From the NCBI RefSeq assembly GCF_003611635.1, contig NZ_RAVZ01000034.1, positions 1-43,299 on the forward strand: a DNA stretch of 43,299 bases, given 5' to 3'. The position numbers and the translations under genes are program-made. The DNA comes from Corallococcus terminator (GTDB taxonomy: Bacteria > Myxococcota > Myxococcia > Myxococcales > Myxococcaceae). Shown in pieces: positions 7,666 to 15,692 of the stretch. The notes beneath the pieces are model-generated. The model searched no databases, was not told the origin of the DNA, and saw only the letters and a program-made list of their open reading frames with translations. Numbering within the stretch: the first letter of the stretch is position 1; each line of letters starts with the position of its first letter.

Positions 7666-9075
7666 TTAATTCAGCGAAGTCGGCGAGGAGACGCTGTTCT
7701 TGCTCCCAGCCATGGGCATCAACACCCGCTTCTCCGTCTTCCCTTGCATGTTCGGGACCACCGCCAGGACAGGCAGCGTGATGCGCTCGCGGACCTCGGT
7801 GCCGTCGCGCAGGCTGTCGTCGCGCATCTCCAGCACGGTGCCGGTGAGGACACCCAGCGACAGGGCCAGGAGGGCCGCGATGAGCAGGCCGCTCAGGCGG
7901 TCCGGGCGGGCCGGAGCGGAAGGCACCCCGGCGGGCGAGATGACGTTGAACAGGCTCTGGGCACTCTTGGCCTCCAGCTCCTGGGCGATCTCCGCCTCCA
8001 CCTTGCGGCTCACCACGCTCTGGTACTTGGTGCGGGCGATTTCGTAGTCCCGGTTCATCACCGCCAGCTCATGCGCCCAGCGGGGGGTGTTGTTCAGCCG
8101 CGCCTGGTAGGCCTCGGCCTGCTTCTGCAGGTCCACGATGTCCTTCTGGATGCTGCCCACCAGCGTGGTGACGCGGGCCCGCTCGTTGCGCTCGGCGAAC
8201 ATCCGGCCTTCGGCGTCCTTGCGCTGCTCGGACACGTTGCCCAGCTCGCGCTCCATCCGCTTCACTTCCGGGTGGTCCTCGGTCCACTGCGTCTTGGCCT
8301 GGGTGAGCGTCCGGGACAGCCCGCTCTGCGCGGCCTCCAGGCGCCCCGCCTCGCTGTCCGCGGCGTTGCGGGCCCGGGCCAGGTCGGAGCGACGGGCCTC
8401 GGCGGCGCGCAGCTCCTCGGACTTGGTCTGCAGTTGGGCGCTGATGCGCTCCAGGCCGCGCATGTTCATCTCCATCTGCTCGGGAAGCTCGCCCAGGTGG
8501 TCCACCTTGAAGCGGCTGATGTTCGCCTCCCACGCGGAGACCGCCTTGCCCATGTTCACCATCTCCTCCGTGAAGAGGTTGGTGGCGCGGGCCGCCTGCG
8601 CCTGGCGGATCTTCAGCGTCTCCTCGGAGAAGATGGCCGGCAGGCGGTTGGTCACCTGCGCGACGACCTGCGGGTCGCGGCCCGCGTACGTCAGTTCGAA
8701 GGCCGTCTCACCTTCGACGCGCACCGTGAGGTCCTTGCGCATCTGCTCCACCGCCGCCTCGATGCCCTTCTCGGAGACCAGCTCCGGGTAGAGGTTCATC
8801 TCCTCGATGGCCTTCTGGAGCACCGGCCGGGCCAGGAGCTCCTGGCGGACCGTCACCAGCCGCTGCTCGATGAGCTCGCTCACCGTGCGCTGCACCATCT
8901 CCTCACCGGGGCGCTGCGGTTCCACGCGCACCACCACCGACGCTTCATAAATGCTAGGCCGCGTCATCACGATCGCCGCGCCCACCACGAAAATTGCAGC
9001 AGCGATCGCCCCCACCAGGGCCTTGCGACGCCACAGCGCCGAAAGCATCTGGTCCGCCGTCATCCCACGCTCCAT
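7666..9075 (-). CDS. exoC: ExoC, Wzc-like polysaccharide co-polymerase lacking the kinase domain
   Basis: Chain-length/co-polymerase protein of the Wzz family, about 469 residues. Membrane helix 1 follows SALWRRK (AIAAAIFVVGAAIVM), then the Wzz periplasmic base, a long coiled-coil region (roughly 170-360, rich in Glu, Arg, Ala), a Pro-containing segment ISPAGVPSAPARP, and membrane helix 2 (GLLIAALLALSLGVLTGTVLEM). There is no kinase domain; that is ExoD, encoded 36 bases downstream. Four in-frame ATGs occur at 9105, 9090, 9075 and 9063. I chose 9075 because GGAGGAG sits 7 bases before it; the first would overlap nothing but leave only 5 bases after exoB. Confidence 0.9.
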   Translation of the reverse strand: MERGMTADQMLSALWRRKALVGAIAAAIFVVGAAIVMTRPSIYEASVVVRVEPQRPGEEMVQRTVSELIEQRLVTVRQELLARPVLQKAIEEMNLYPELVSEKGIEAAVEQMRKDLTVRVEGETAFELTYAGRDPQVVAQVTNRLPAIFSEETLKIRQAQAARATNLFTEEMVNMGKAVSAWEANISRFKVDHLGELPEQMEMNMRGLERISAQLQTKSEELRAAEARRSDLARARNAADSEAGRLEAAQSGLSRTLTQAKTQWTEDHPEVKRMERELGNVSEQRKDAEGRMFAERNERARVTTLVGSIQKDIVDLQKQAEAYQARLNNTPRWAHELAVMNRDYEIARTKYQSVVSRKVEAEIAQELEAKSAQSLFNVISPAGVPSAPARPDRLSGLLIAALLALSLGVLTGTVLEMRDDSLRDGTEVRERITLPVLAVVPNMQGKTEKRVLMPMAGSKNSVSSPTSLN

Positions 9076-9110
9076 GATCCGCTCCTCCATGCCTCGCACT
9101 CGCATGCTCC

Positions 9111-10307
9111 CTACCAAGGTGTCATGACCAGACGGAGAGCAAACACATTGCGTGTCAGATCCCCTGCCCCGGCGATGTCCGCCGCGCCCACTTGCGCGAT
9201 GCGATCCACCGCCCCCTGCAACGCGAGCTTCCGGTTCATCCGGTACTCGACGCCGCCTCCCACTGCATAGCCCTGCGACACGTTCGTGGTGTTGCGCCAC
9301 TCCGTGTAGTTGAAATTCGGCGCGGTGCCGTTGCGGAAGAAGCTGGCCGCCCCAAAGGCAGACAACTTCGCCGTGAACCGGTGCGCCGCCATCAGTGATG
9401 CGTAATCCGCCCAGACCGCGCCGGAGAACCCGCTGGCACCCACCAGATCGTGTCCCATGGCGAAGCCGACGTCTGAACGCTCTCCTTCACGAACCAGCTC
9501 CAGCGCCACGCGGGGCAGCCAGCCCCCGCGGGATGAATCCGCCGGCATGTAGCGCACCGGCCCGCCCCGGAGGGTGAGCGTGGTGGGCCGCGTCAGCCGG
9601 TAGCGCAGGGCCGCCGAAGCGCCGTGCGCCTGGCTGTAGTCCCCCGCGTAGAGGAAGCCCTGATAACGATATTCAGCGCCCAACGACAACCGGCGCGTGG
9701 AGCGGTACCACAACTCCACCGACGGGGTGTGCGCGTAACCGGCCTCGCGTCCCGGTTCGATGATGCGCGTGGCTTCGAACGAATAGTTGCCGCGCACATC
9801 CATGCGGTCCGTCACCCGCCCCGTCAACCCCACCTTCGACTGCGCATAGAAGGTGGGAGAGGTGGAGCGCGCCAGACCGTCACGCGGCAGCGAGGTGGGG
9901 TCGGTGACCCGGAACACCCTGGCGCTCGCGTCCAATCGCAGCCGGCGCGACAGCACGTCGCGCAGGCCGAACCCGCCCCGGTGATCCAACGTCGTCTTGC
10001 CAGAGCCGTGTCGGGCGAGCAGGTCCGCGGCGTAGAACGTATCCAGGGTGAGCTGCTCGTTCTTCACATCCAGGCCCAGCCGGGGCGACAGCTTCGTCAT
10101 GAACTGCCCGCCGGTGGCCCCTGCTCCGCCGCCCAGGCGCAGGTCGTTGTCGAAGCGCTCCTCCGCCGTCAGGCGCAGTCGCGGCTCCAGGATGGTGGCT
10201 GCCTGAGCAGCCGGTCCAGCGATGAGACAGCCTGCAATCACTGCCCGCTTCCAGTTGCCCCTCACCGCCGCCCTCCCATCCTTACCCACGCCCGCGCCCT
10301 TGTTCAT
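9111..10307 (-). CDS. exoB: ExoB, outer-membrane beta-barrel of the spore-coat exporter
   Basis: A protein of about 398 residues with a signal peptide (basic start, then AVIAGCLIAGPAAQA) and then alternating aromatic/polar beta-strand patterns to the end, such as LSLGAEYRYQGFLY, RVALELVREGERSDVGFAMG and KLALQGAVDRIAQVG, closing with FALRLVMTPW, a typical barrel-terminal strand. In myxobacteria the short OPX lipoprotein lacks its own outer-membrane helix and a separate barrel (ExoB/WzpS) is thought to complete the export channel. ATG 10307 has GGAAG just upstream. A GTG at 10352 overlaps the exoA stop as GTGA, so coupled initiation there is also plausible. Confidence 0.87.
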   Translation of the reverse strand: MNKGAGVGKDGRAAVRGNWKRAVIAGCLIAGPAAQAATILEPRLRLTAEERFDNDLRLGGGAGATGGQFMTKLSPRLGLDVKNEQLTLDTFYAADLLARHGSGKTTLDHRGGFGLRDVLSRRLRLDASARVFRVTDPTSLPRDGLARSTSPTFYAQSKVGLTGRVTDRMDVRGNYSFEATRIIEPGREAGYAHTPSVELWYRSTRRLSLGAEYRYQGFLYAGDYSQAHGASAALRYRLTRPTTLTLRGGPVRYMPADSSRGGWLPRVALELVREGERSDVGFAMGHDLVGASGFSGAVWADYASLMAAHRFTAKLSAFGAASFFRNGTAPNFNYTEWRNTTNVSQGYAVGGGVEYRMNRKLALQGAVDRIAQVGAADIAGAGDLTRNVFALRLVMTPW

Positions 10308-10348
10308 ATCTTCCGGATGTCTGTGTTTTAAGTTGCGTCCGTCATGCT

Positions 10349-10918
10349 TCACGGGACGACGACGGTGTCACCGGGACGCAGGATGACGTTCTCGCCGTCA
10401 GGGGAGACCAGGTCGCTGTAGCGAACCGGGATCTGCCCGCCCTTGCCGTCCGTGCGGATGACGACGATGCCGTCGGAGTTGGCGAAGTCGGTGAAGCCGC
10501 CCGCCAGCGCGATGGCCTGGAGCAGCGACACGCGACCGCGCAGCGGGTAGGCGCCCGGGTGGGCCACTTCGCCCGTCACGAACACGCGGGTGCTGTTGAC
10601 CTCGCGGACGATGACCGTCACGCGGGGCTCCTGCACATACGGCTGCAGCCCCGTCTTGAGTGCCTCCGCCAGCTCCGTGGGCGTCATGCCCGCGGCCTGG
10701 ATCTCCCCCACCATGGGGACGGAGATGTAACCGTCGGGCCGCACCGGCACCGTGCGCGACAGCTCCGCGTCACGCCACACGCTGACGTCCAGGACGTCCT
10801 CGCGGCCGATGCGGTACGGCTGATCCGCGTTGTCCACCTTCAGCGTCTGCTGGTGAGCACATCCCGACAGGAGGAGCATCCCCAACCCCACCCAGAACCC
10901 CGTGCGCCGCATTCCCAT
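10349..10918 (-). CDS. exoA: ExoA (FdgA), OPX/Wza-like polysaccharide export lipoprotein
   Basis: First gene of the exo operon. It makes a 189-residue lipoprotein with lipobox LLSGC (Cys20), followed by a Poly_export domain (YRIGREDVLDVSVW, VPVRPDGYISVPMVGEIQAAG) and one SLBB-type domain (RVFVTGEVAHPGAYPL). It lacks the long C-terminal region that forms the outer-membrane ring in E. coli Wza, which fits a partner barrel (ExoB). The M. xanthus orthologue fdgA/exoA is a FruA target needed for spore coat export. ATG 10918 has AAGGAG 9 bases upstream; ATG 10912 is two codons inside. A sigma-54 element lies upstream (11010-11024). Confidence 0.93.
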   Translation of the reverse strand: MGMRRTGFWVGLGMLLLSGCAHQQTLKVDNADQPYRIGREDVLDVSVWRDAELSRTVPVRPDGYISVPMVGEIQAAGMTPTELAEALKTGLQPYVQEPRVTVIVREVNSTRVFVTGEVAHPGAYPLRGRVSLLQAIALAGGFTDFANSDGIVVIRTDGKGGQIPVRYSDLVSPDGENVILRPGDTVVVP

Positions 10919-11328
10919 CTTCCGCTCTCCTTCGTTCACTGATGTCTGGCGAGTGCCGCCGTCCACCGGCCCTGCGGGCCGAGCAGCACGCTTCTGGCGG
11001 TGTCCCTTAGCAGCGCGTGTGCCAGCGGCTTGTAAGAGGGAAAACCCTTGGACTTCGGTGGGTTACGGCGTGCCACATCAGGCGCACATGGGGGGAATCG
11101 GGAAAAATTCCGGTCGTACCCCGGTGTTCTCCCCTGTGCTTTCTGCCGATCGCTTCCGTGCGGTGGAAGAGGTTTGCCCAATCCAGTCCCTCCCCGTTCC
11201 ACGCGCTCCAGCACATGTGAGGAGCCCTCCTGTGCGAGCACTTCGGCACGGGTCTTGAAGAGGGACTGCCCGTCGGACGCATCGGTAGGGTTTCAGGGCG
11301 TCACAACCGTCACACGGGGGACAACGGA
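10919..11328. other. Intergenic region upstream of exoA and of the small ORF at 11329
   Basis: No gene is convincing in these 410 bases. Going away from exoA it holds a leader hairpin CGGCCC-TGC-GGGCCG (10967-10981), the sigma-54 element (11010-11024), then imperfect inverted repeats around 11094-11113 (arms GGAAT/ATTCC) that could be activator sites. Near the other end is a tandem CGTCACA (11299-11305 and 11308-11314), which reads TGTGACG on the other strand, similar to half-sites of CRP-family regulators. Divergent promoters are expected here. Confidence 0.6.
11010..11024 (-). promoter_or_regulatory. Sigma-54 (-24/-12) promoter of the exo operon
   Basis: The minus strand reads TGGCACACGCGCTGC, matching TGGCAC-N5-TTGC with one mismatch and exact GG-to-GC spacing. 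Transcription would start near 10998, giving a leader of about 80 bases before the exoA ATG. The M. xanthus exo operon is reported to be controlled by sigma-54 activators (Nla6) and by FruA, so this fits known biology. Confidence 0.72.
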
Positions 11329-11520
11329 ATGGGCAAGGCTGCTGGGGCGATGGGGTTGGTCTTCATGGTGGGTACCAGCGTGGTGGGCCTGATGGGCGCG
11401 GCGATGGGCAGCAGCATCGAAGCCGGCGTCCTGGGAATGGTGGGCCTGGCCCTGTATGGGGGCAGCGCGCTGCTCAACGGCAAGGCGGCGGAGCCGGCCG
11501 GCGTCGCGAAGCAGGCGTAG
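11329..11520 (+). CDS. Small hydrophobic protein, 63 residues
   Basis: Not recognised. The product is rich in Gly, Ala, Met and Val, with two likely membrane helices (about residues 7-25 and 32-49, in the latter GVLGMVGLALYGGSALL) and a short polar C-terminus ending KQA. The ATG at 11329 follows GGGGGA with 7 bases spacing, which supports translation. It is divergent from exoA and convergent with the cardiolipin-synthase-like gene. It could be a small inner-membrane protein; it could also be a chance ORF in GC-rich DNA, although the hydrophobic pattern and RBS argue against chance. Confidence 0.55.
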   Translation: MGKAAGAMGLVFMVGTSVVGLMGAAMGSSIEAGVLGMVGLALYGGSALLNGKAAEPAGVAKQA

Positions 11521-11583
11521 GCAGGTGGCCTGATAAAGGCTGAAGGACTGTAGGAATCACGGGGCCTCGGGCCTGGACGCGAT

Positions 11584-11600
11584 GGGAAGCAACGCTTCCC
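11584..11600. terminator. Hairpin in the convergent gap 11521-11732
   Basis: GGGAAGC-AAC-GCTTCCC is a perfect 7-base stem with a 3-base loop. It lies between two convergent genes and may end both transcripts. More stem-loops follow in the same gap: GCGCG/CGCGC near 11630-11642 and CGA(A)GCT/AGCTCG near 11664-11681. No T-runs are seen, so a repeat element is an alternative. Confidence 0.45.
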
Positions 11601-11732
11601 GCGCTCCGACCCGGCGGCCCCGTTTCATTTGCGCGAGCGCGCAAGCCATGAAGCGCGCGAACGCCGAAGCTCGCAAGCTCGGAGGCTTTCCCCTGGAGGC
11701 ACGCCATGAGCGCGCCCGGCGGAGGAGAAACT

Positions 11733-13307
11733 TCAGGGCTGCTGCCGCTCCGCTTCCGACACGTGCACGGGCTCCGCTTCCGCGATGAGCCGCGACTCCA
11801 CCGTGACGGTCGGCATGGGCGGCACGTCGGACTCCGGCAGGGGCCTCTGTGTTTCAGGCGTTTCGGCTTCCTGTCGGCGCAGGCGCGCGGCGCGACTCCA
11901 CAGGGCGATGCCGGCCCAGGCGGAGAGGAGCGCCGCGGGCACGGCCACCACCTGCGGCCACCACAGCGCCACGCCCGCGAGCGCCAGGGGCACCACGCCC
12001 GCGCCAAAGACGAGCTTCGACTCCGTGCGCCCCAGCTCGCGGTGGTTGGTGACGGCGGCGCCCACCGTGTTGCCCAGGCGCACCGCGCCCGCGGCCGCGC
12101 GGCTCATGCTGCCCCGCCGTCCGGGCGCGCCCCGCTGGGAGCGCGGAAGCGGGCGCGGGTGCGGGTTCATGGACATCAGGCGCCGGTCCCTTCCGCTGAG
12201 CACGACCTCCGTCGCGTGCTCCAGGTCCTGCTGGTACATGGCCTCCATCTGCTGGGCGAAGTGGATGTCCTCCACCGCCACGTCGATTTCGGAGTTGCCC
12301 AGCCAGCTCGCGGGGTTGAGGTTGGAGGAGCCCACGCGGGCCCACAGCCCATCCGCCACCGCCGTCTTGGCGTGGAGCATGGTGCCGTTCCACTCATAGA
12401 CGCGGATGCCCGCCTCCAGCAGGGGGCGGTAGCCGGACTGGGTGAGAGGGCGCAGCAGGGGGATGTCGCTGCTGCCGGGCACCAGCAGCCGCACGTCCAC
12501 GCCGTCGCGCGAAGCGGCCCGGAGCGCCTGCACATAGGCGGCGGTGCCCACGAAGTACGCGTCCGTGAGCCACAATCGCTTGCGCGCGAGCGACGCGATG
12601 AGCTGGTCCACGCGGAACAGGCCCGCGCTCCAGGGCACGCCGGCCACCACGCGCAGGGCCACGTCCCCCATCGGCTCGGGCGCGCGGGCGGAAAGACAGG
12701 CGTCCTCGTCCAGGGGAGTGCCCACGGTGGCCCAGCCCTGGGCGAAGGCGCGCACGAGGTCCGCCACGGCCGGGCCGCGAATCGCGAGGCCGGTGTCGCG
12801 CCACGGGGCCACGTGCTTCTCCGGGTCCCCCACCCACTTGTGGCTCACGCACAGGCCGGAGACGAAGCCCACCTCACCGTCCACGGTGAGCGTCTTGCGG
12901 TGGTTGCGGCCCAGCCAGGCCAGGGGCCGGTCGAACTGGAAGGGATTGAAGCAGCGCACCTCCACGCCCGCCTCGCGCAGCCGGCGCCAGAAGCGGCTGG
13001 ACGCGGTGCCCTGGCAGCCCAGCCAGTCATAGAGCACGCAGACGCGCACGCCGTCGCGGGCCCGGGCCTCCAGCGCGTCCGCGAAGGAGCGGCCCACGTC
13101 GTCGTCCTCGATGATGTAGTTCTCGAAGAGGACGGAGCGGCGGGCCAGGTGGATGGCGCTCAGCCACGCGGGGTAGTTCTCCCGCGCGTCGCGCAGCAGG
13201 TGCACGTCGTTGCCCGGCACGAGCGGCGCGCCCGCGGCCCGGGAGAAGACCTGCTCCGCCAGCCCGCGCTGGGGTCCGCTGATGCCCGTCGATTTCACGA
13301 TGGCCAC
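11733..13307 (-). CDS. Phospholipase D/cardiolipin synthase-like protein with C-terminal membrane tail
   Basis: Two HKD motifs mark the PLD superfamily: NHRKTLTVDG (His136, Lys138) and LHAKTAVADG (His312, Lys314), each followed by GS/SG and Asn-rich loops (VGSSNLNPASW). Such enzymes join two phosphatidylglycerols or transfer phosphatidyl groups at the inner membrane. Classic Cls proteins carry membrane helices at the N-terminus; here the N-terminus is soluble. About 145 residues follow the second HKD, with a Pro/Arg-rich linker (about 380-398), two hydrophobic segments (about 425-470) and a charged end. GTG 13307 has AGGAGG 7 bases upstream. Acyl-donor and acceptor specificity cannot be read from sequence. 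Confidence 0.88.
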   Translation of the reverse strand: MAIVKSTGISGPQRGLAEQVFSRAAGAPLVPGNDVHLLRDARENYPAWLSAIHLARRSVLFENYIIEDDDVGRSFADALEARARDGVRVCVLYDWLGCQGTASSRFWRRLREAGVEVRCFNPFQFDRPLAWLGRNHRKTLTVDGEVGFVSGLCVSHKWVGDPEKHVAPWRDTGLAIRGPAVADLVRAFAQGWATVGTPLDEDACLSARAPEPMGDVALRVVAGVPWSAGLFRVDQLIASLARKRLWLTDAYFVGTAAYVQALRAASRDGVDVRLLVPGSSDIPLLRPLTQSGYRPLLEAGIRVYEWNGTMLHAKTAVADGLWARVGSSNLNPASWLGNSEIDVAVEDIHFAQQMEAMYQQDLEHATEVVLSGRDRRLMSMNPHPRPLPRSQRGAPGRRGSMSRAAAGAVRLGNTVGAAVTNHRELGRTESKLVFGAGVVPLALAGVALWWPQVVAVPAALLSAWAGIALWSRAARLRRQEAETPETQRPLPESDVPPMPTVTVESRLIAEAEPVHVSEAERQQP

Positions 13308-13808
13308 GCCGTTCCTCCTCGGGCCGGAACATCCGGGTGCCCGCGCCCGTCCACGTTCCGCATCGCCGGGGCGGCCCCCTCTCTATAGGAGAAGCGCCCA
13401 CGAAGGTCCTGGGTGAGGTGCGGTTCCTTCCAGGCCGTCGCAAGGGACCTGGGAGCGGGCTCGCGCTCACATGCGTGGCGACAGCCAGGGCCTGCCCCTC
13501 CTGTCGGCCTGCGGGCAGCCTGGGGAGCGTACGGAGCACAGGGGCCCTGCGGCAACGGTCGCGCGCTGCGCACGCCGAGCCACCGGGCTCCTCCCGCCCG
13601 GGAGCACGGACGCTGCAAGGCACGAACGCCGATGCTCAACCTACCTTCGAGCGAGATGCGCCGCGCGCCCGAAAGCGAAGCCCCGACGGACCGGGGGACG
13701 ATGCCGGGCCAGCCCCTGCTTCCTACCCTTCCCCCCTCGCCTCCGCCACGGGGCCGCCCCTCTTGGGATGTCCGGCGGACGCATGGGCCATGGATTGGAG
13801 AACGCAGG
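13308..13808. other. 501-base divergent intergenic region
   Basis: This lies between the divergent cardiolipin-synthase-like gene and treZ. Open frames here have no plausible protein character or RBS. I see no convincing promoter consensus or strong hairpin; both genes' promoters should be inside. The treZ frame stays open upstream to 13413, but the TreZ family N-terminus starts at 13809. Confidence 0.6.
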
Positions 13809-15692
13809 ATGGGGATCACTCCCGCATCACTTTCATTGGGCGCACAGCCGTTGGACAAGGGGCGCACCCGCTTCCGTGTCTGGGCACCGCGCCGTCACAC
13901 CGTGGAGGTGTTGCTGTCCGAGCCCCAGGGCATCCGCGCGCTGCCGCTCCAGGAGGAGTCGCACGGCTACTTCGCGGGCACCCACGCGGTCGCCGTGGGC
14001 ACCCGCTACAAGTACCGCCTGGACGGAGGGGACGCGTTTCCTGATCCCTGTTCACGCTTCCAGCCGGAAGGGCCGCACGGCCCTTCGCAGGTGGTGGACC
14101 CCAGCCGCTTCGCCTGGACGGACGCCGGCTGGAAGGGCATCGAGGCGCACGGCCAGGTGCTGTACGAGCTGCACGTGGGGACCTTCACCCCAGAGGGCAC
14201 CTATTCGGGCGTCGCCTCGAAGCTGGCCCTCTTGAAGGACGTGGGCGTCACCACCGTGGAGCTGATGCCGCTCAACACGTTCCCGGGTCATCACAACTGG
14301 GGTTACGACGGCGTGTCGCTGTTCGCCCCCTGCGCCGTGTATGGCGATCCGGACGACCTGCGGCGGCTGGTGGACGAAGCGCACCGCATGGGGCTCGGCG
14401 TCATCCTGGACGTCGTCTACAACCACCTGGGGCCGGACGGGAACTACCTGGCGCAGTACTCGAAGGGCTACTTCAATTCGAAGTATCCGAACGATTGGGG
14501 AGACCCCACGAACTTCGACGACGGCAAGGACGCGGGAGCGTCGCGCGACTTCTTCCTCCAGAACGCGGCCCATTGGATTGCCGAGTACCACCTGGACGGC
14601 CTGCGCCTGGACGCCACGCAGAGCCTCTACGACGCCTCGCCCCGGAACATCGTCGGCGAGCTTGTCTCGCGTTCCCGGGAGGCGGCGGGAGGGCGGCGCA
14701 TCCTCCTCATCGCGGAGAACGAACCCCAGGACGTGAACATCGTCACGCCCCCGGAGGCGCGGGGCCAGGGCGCGGACGGGCTCTGGGTGGATGACTTCCA
14801 CCACTCCGCGCGGGTGGCGATGACGGGCCACCCGGAGGCGTACCTCTCCGACTACCAGGGCACCGCGCAGGAGCTGCTGTCGTGCGCGCTGCGCAACTCG
14901 CTGTACCAGGGCCAGTACTACCGCTGGCACAAGAAGAAGCGCGGCTCACCCCTGGGCCGGGTGCCGGCGGAGCGCGTCGTCTTCTACCTGCAGAACCATG
15001 ATCAGCTCGCCAACACGCTGCGCGGCGACCGGCTCCAACTTCTGGCGGGGCTGCCCCGGATGCGCGCGCTCACCACCTTCTTCCTGCTGTTGCCGCAGAC
15101 GCCCATGCTCTTCATGGGGCAGGAGTTCTTCGCCTCCACGCCGTTCCACTACTTCGTGGACCACGACGACAAGCTCCAGCCGCTGGTGCAGAAGGGCCGG
15201 GATGACTTCCTCGCGCAGTTCGCCAGCGCGCGGCAGGCGATGGAGGAGGACGATTTCCACCTGCCCATCGGAGAGGAGGCCTTCGGCCGCTCCAAGCTGG
15301 ACTGGAGCGAACACGCCCGGAACACCGAGGCGTTGGCGTTGCACCGGGACCTGTTGCGCCTGCGCCGGGAGGATCCGGTGTTCGCCGCGCAGGACCTCAC
15401 GCGCGTGGCGGGAGCCGTCCTGGGGCCGCGGGCGCTGGTGCTGCGCTATTCGGGCAGCGAGCAGGAAGGCGATCGGCTGATCCTCCTCAACCTGGGCACG
15501 GGACTGGATTCGGAGCCGTGTCCGGAACCACTGCTCGCCCCACCTTCGGGAAGGCGCTGGCGGAAGTTGTTGTCCAGTGACCAGGCCCGCTACGGCGGGA
15601 TGGGCACGCCACCGATTCCAGAGGATGGACGGTTGCCACTGCCCGGACAGACCGCGCTCGTGTTGACGAGCGAGGAGGAGACCACGGCGTGA
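13809..15692 (+). CDS. treZ: Malto-oligosyltrehalose trehalohydrolase (TreZ)
   Basis: GH13 enzyme that releases trehalose from maltooligosyl trehalose made by TreY. 627 residues: an N-terminal CBM48-like domain (RFRVWAPRRHTVEVLL), then the TIM barrel with VILDVVYNHLGPDGN (region I), DGLRLDATQSL with nucleophile Asp268, LIAENEPQD with acid/base Glu303, and LQNHDQLAN with Asp398. TPMLFMGQEFFASTPFHYFVDHDDKL is a TreZ-typical segment that separates it from GlgB and isoamylase. ATG 13809 has GGAG about 9 bases upstream. It overlaps the next gene by GTGA, so trehalose formation is coupled to glycogen debranching. No treY is in the window. Confidence 0.93.
   Translation: MGITPASLSLGAQPLDKGRTRFRVWAPRRHTVEVLLSEPQGIRALPLQEESHGYFAGTHAVAVGTRYKYRLDGGDAFPDPCSRFQPEGPHGPSQVVDPSRFAWTDAGWKGIEAHGQVLYELHVGTFTPEGTYSGVASKLALLKDVGVTTVELMPLNTFPGHHNWGYDGVSLFAPCAVYGDPDDLRRLVDEAHRMGLGVILDVVYNHLGPDGNYLAQYSKGYFNSKYPNDWGDPTNFDDGKDAGASRDFFLQNAAHWIAEYHLDGLRLDATQSLYDASPRNIVGELVSRSREAAGGRRILLIAENEPQDVNIVTPPEARGQGADGLWVDDFHHSARVAMTGHPEAYLSDYQGTAQELLSCALRNSLYQGQYYRWHKKKRGSPLGRVPAERVVFYLQNHDQLANTLRGDRLQLLAGLPRMRALTTFFLLLPQTPMLFMGQEFFASTPFHYFVDHDDKLQPLVQKGRDDFLAQFASARQAMEEDDFHLPIGEEAFGRSKLDWSEHARNTEALALHRDLLRLRREDPVFAAQDLTRVAGAVLGPRALVLRYSGSEQEGDRLILLNLGTGLDSEPCPEPLLAPPSGRRWRKLLSSDQARYGGMGTPPIPEDGRLPLPGQTALVLTSEEETTA

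Noticed and set aside
5434-9270. Open plus-strand frame of more than 1,200 codons opposite exoE, exoD and exoC
   Set aside because: It is the antisense shadow of GC-rich genes: its product is low-complexity His/Arg/Ala/Gln, has no domain, and the minus-strand genes have clear motifs.
13413-13808. N-terminal extension of treZ
   Set aside because: The frame is open but has no GH13 or CBM48 character and a family-typical start with RBS exists at 13809.
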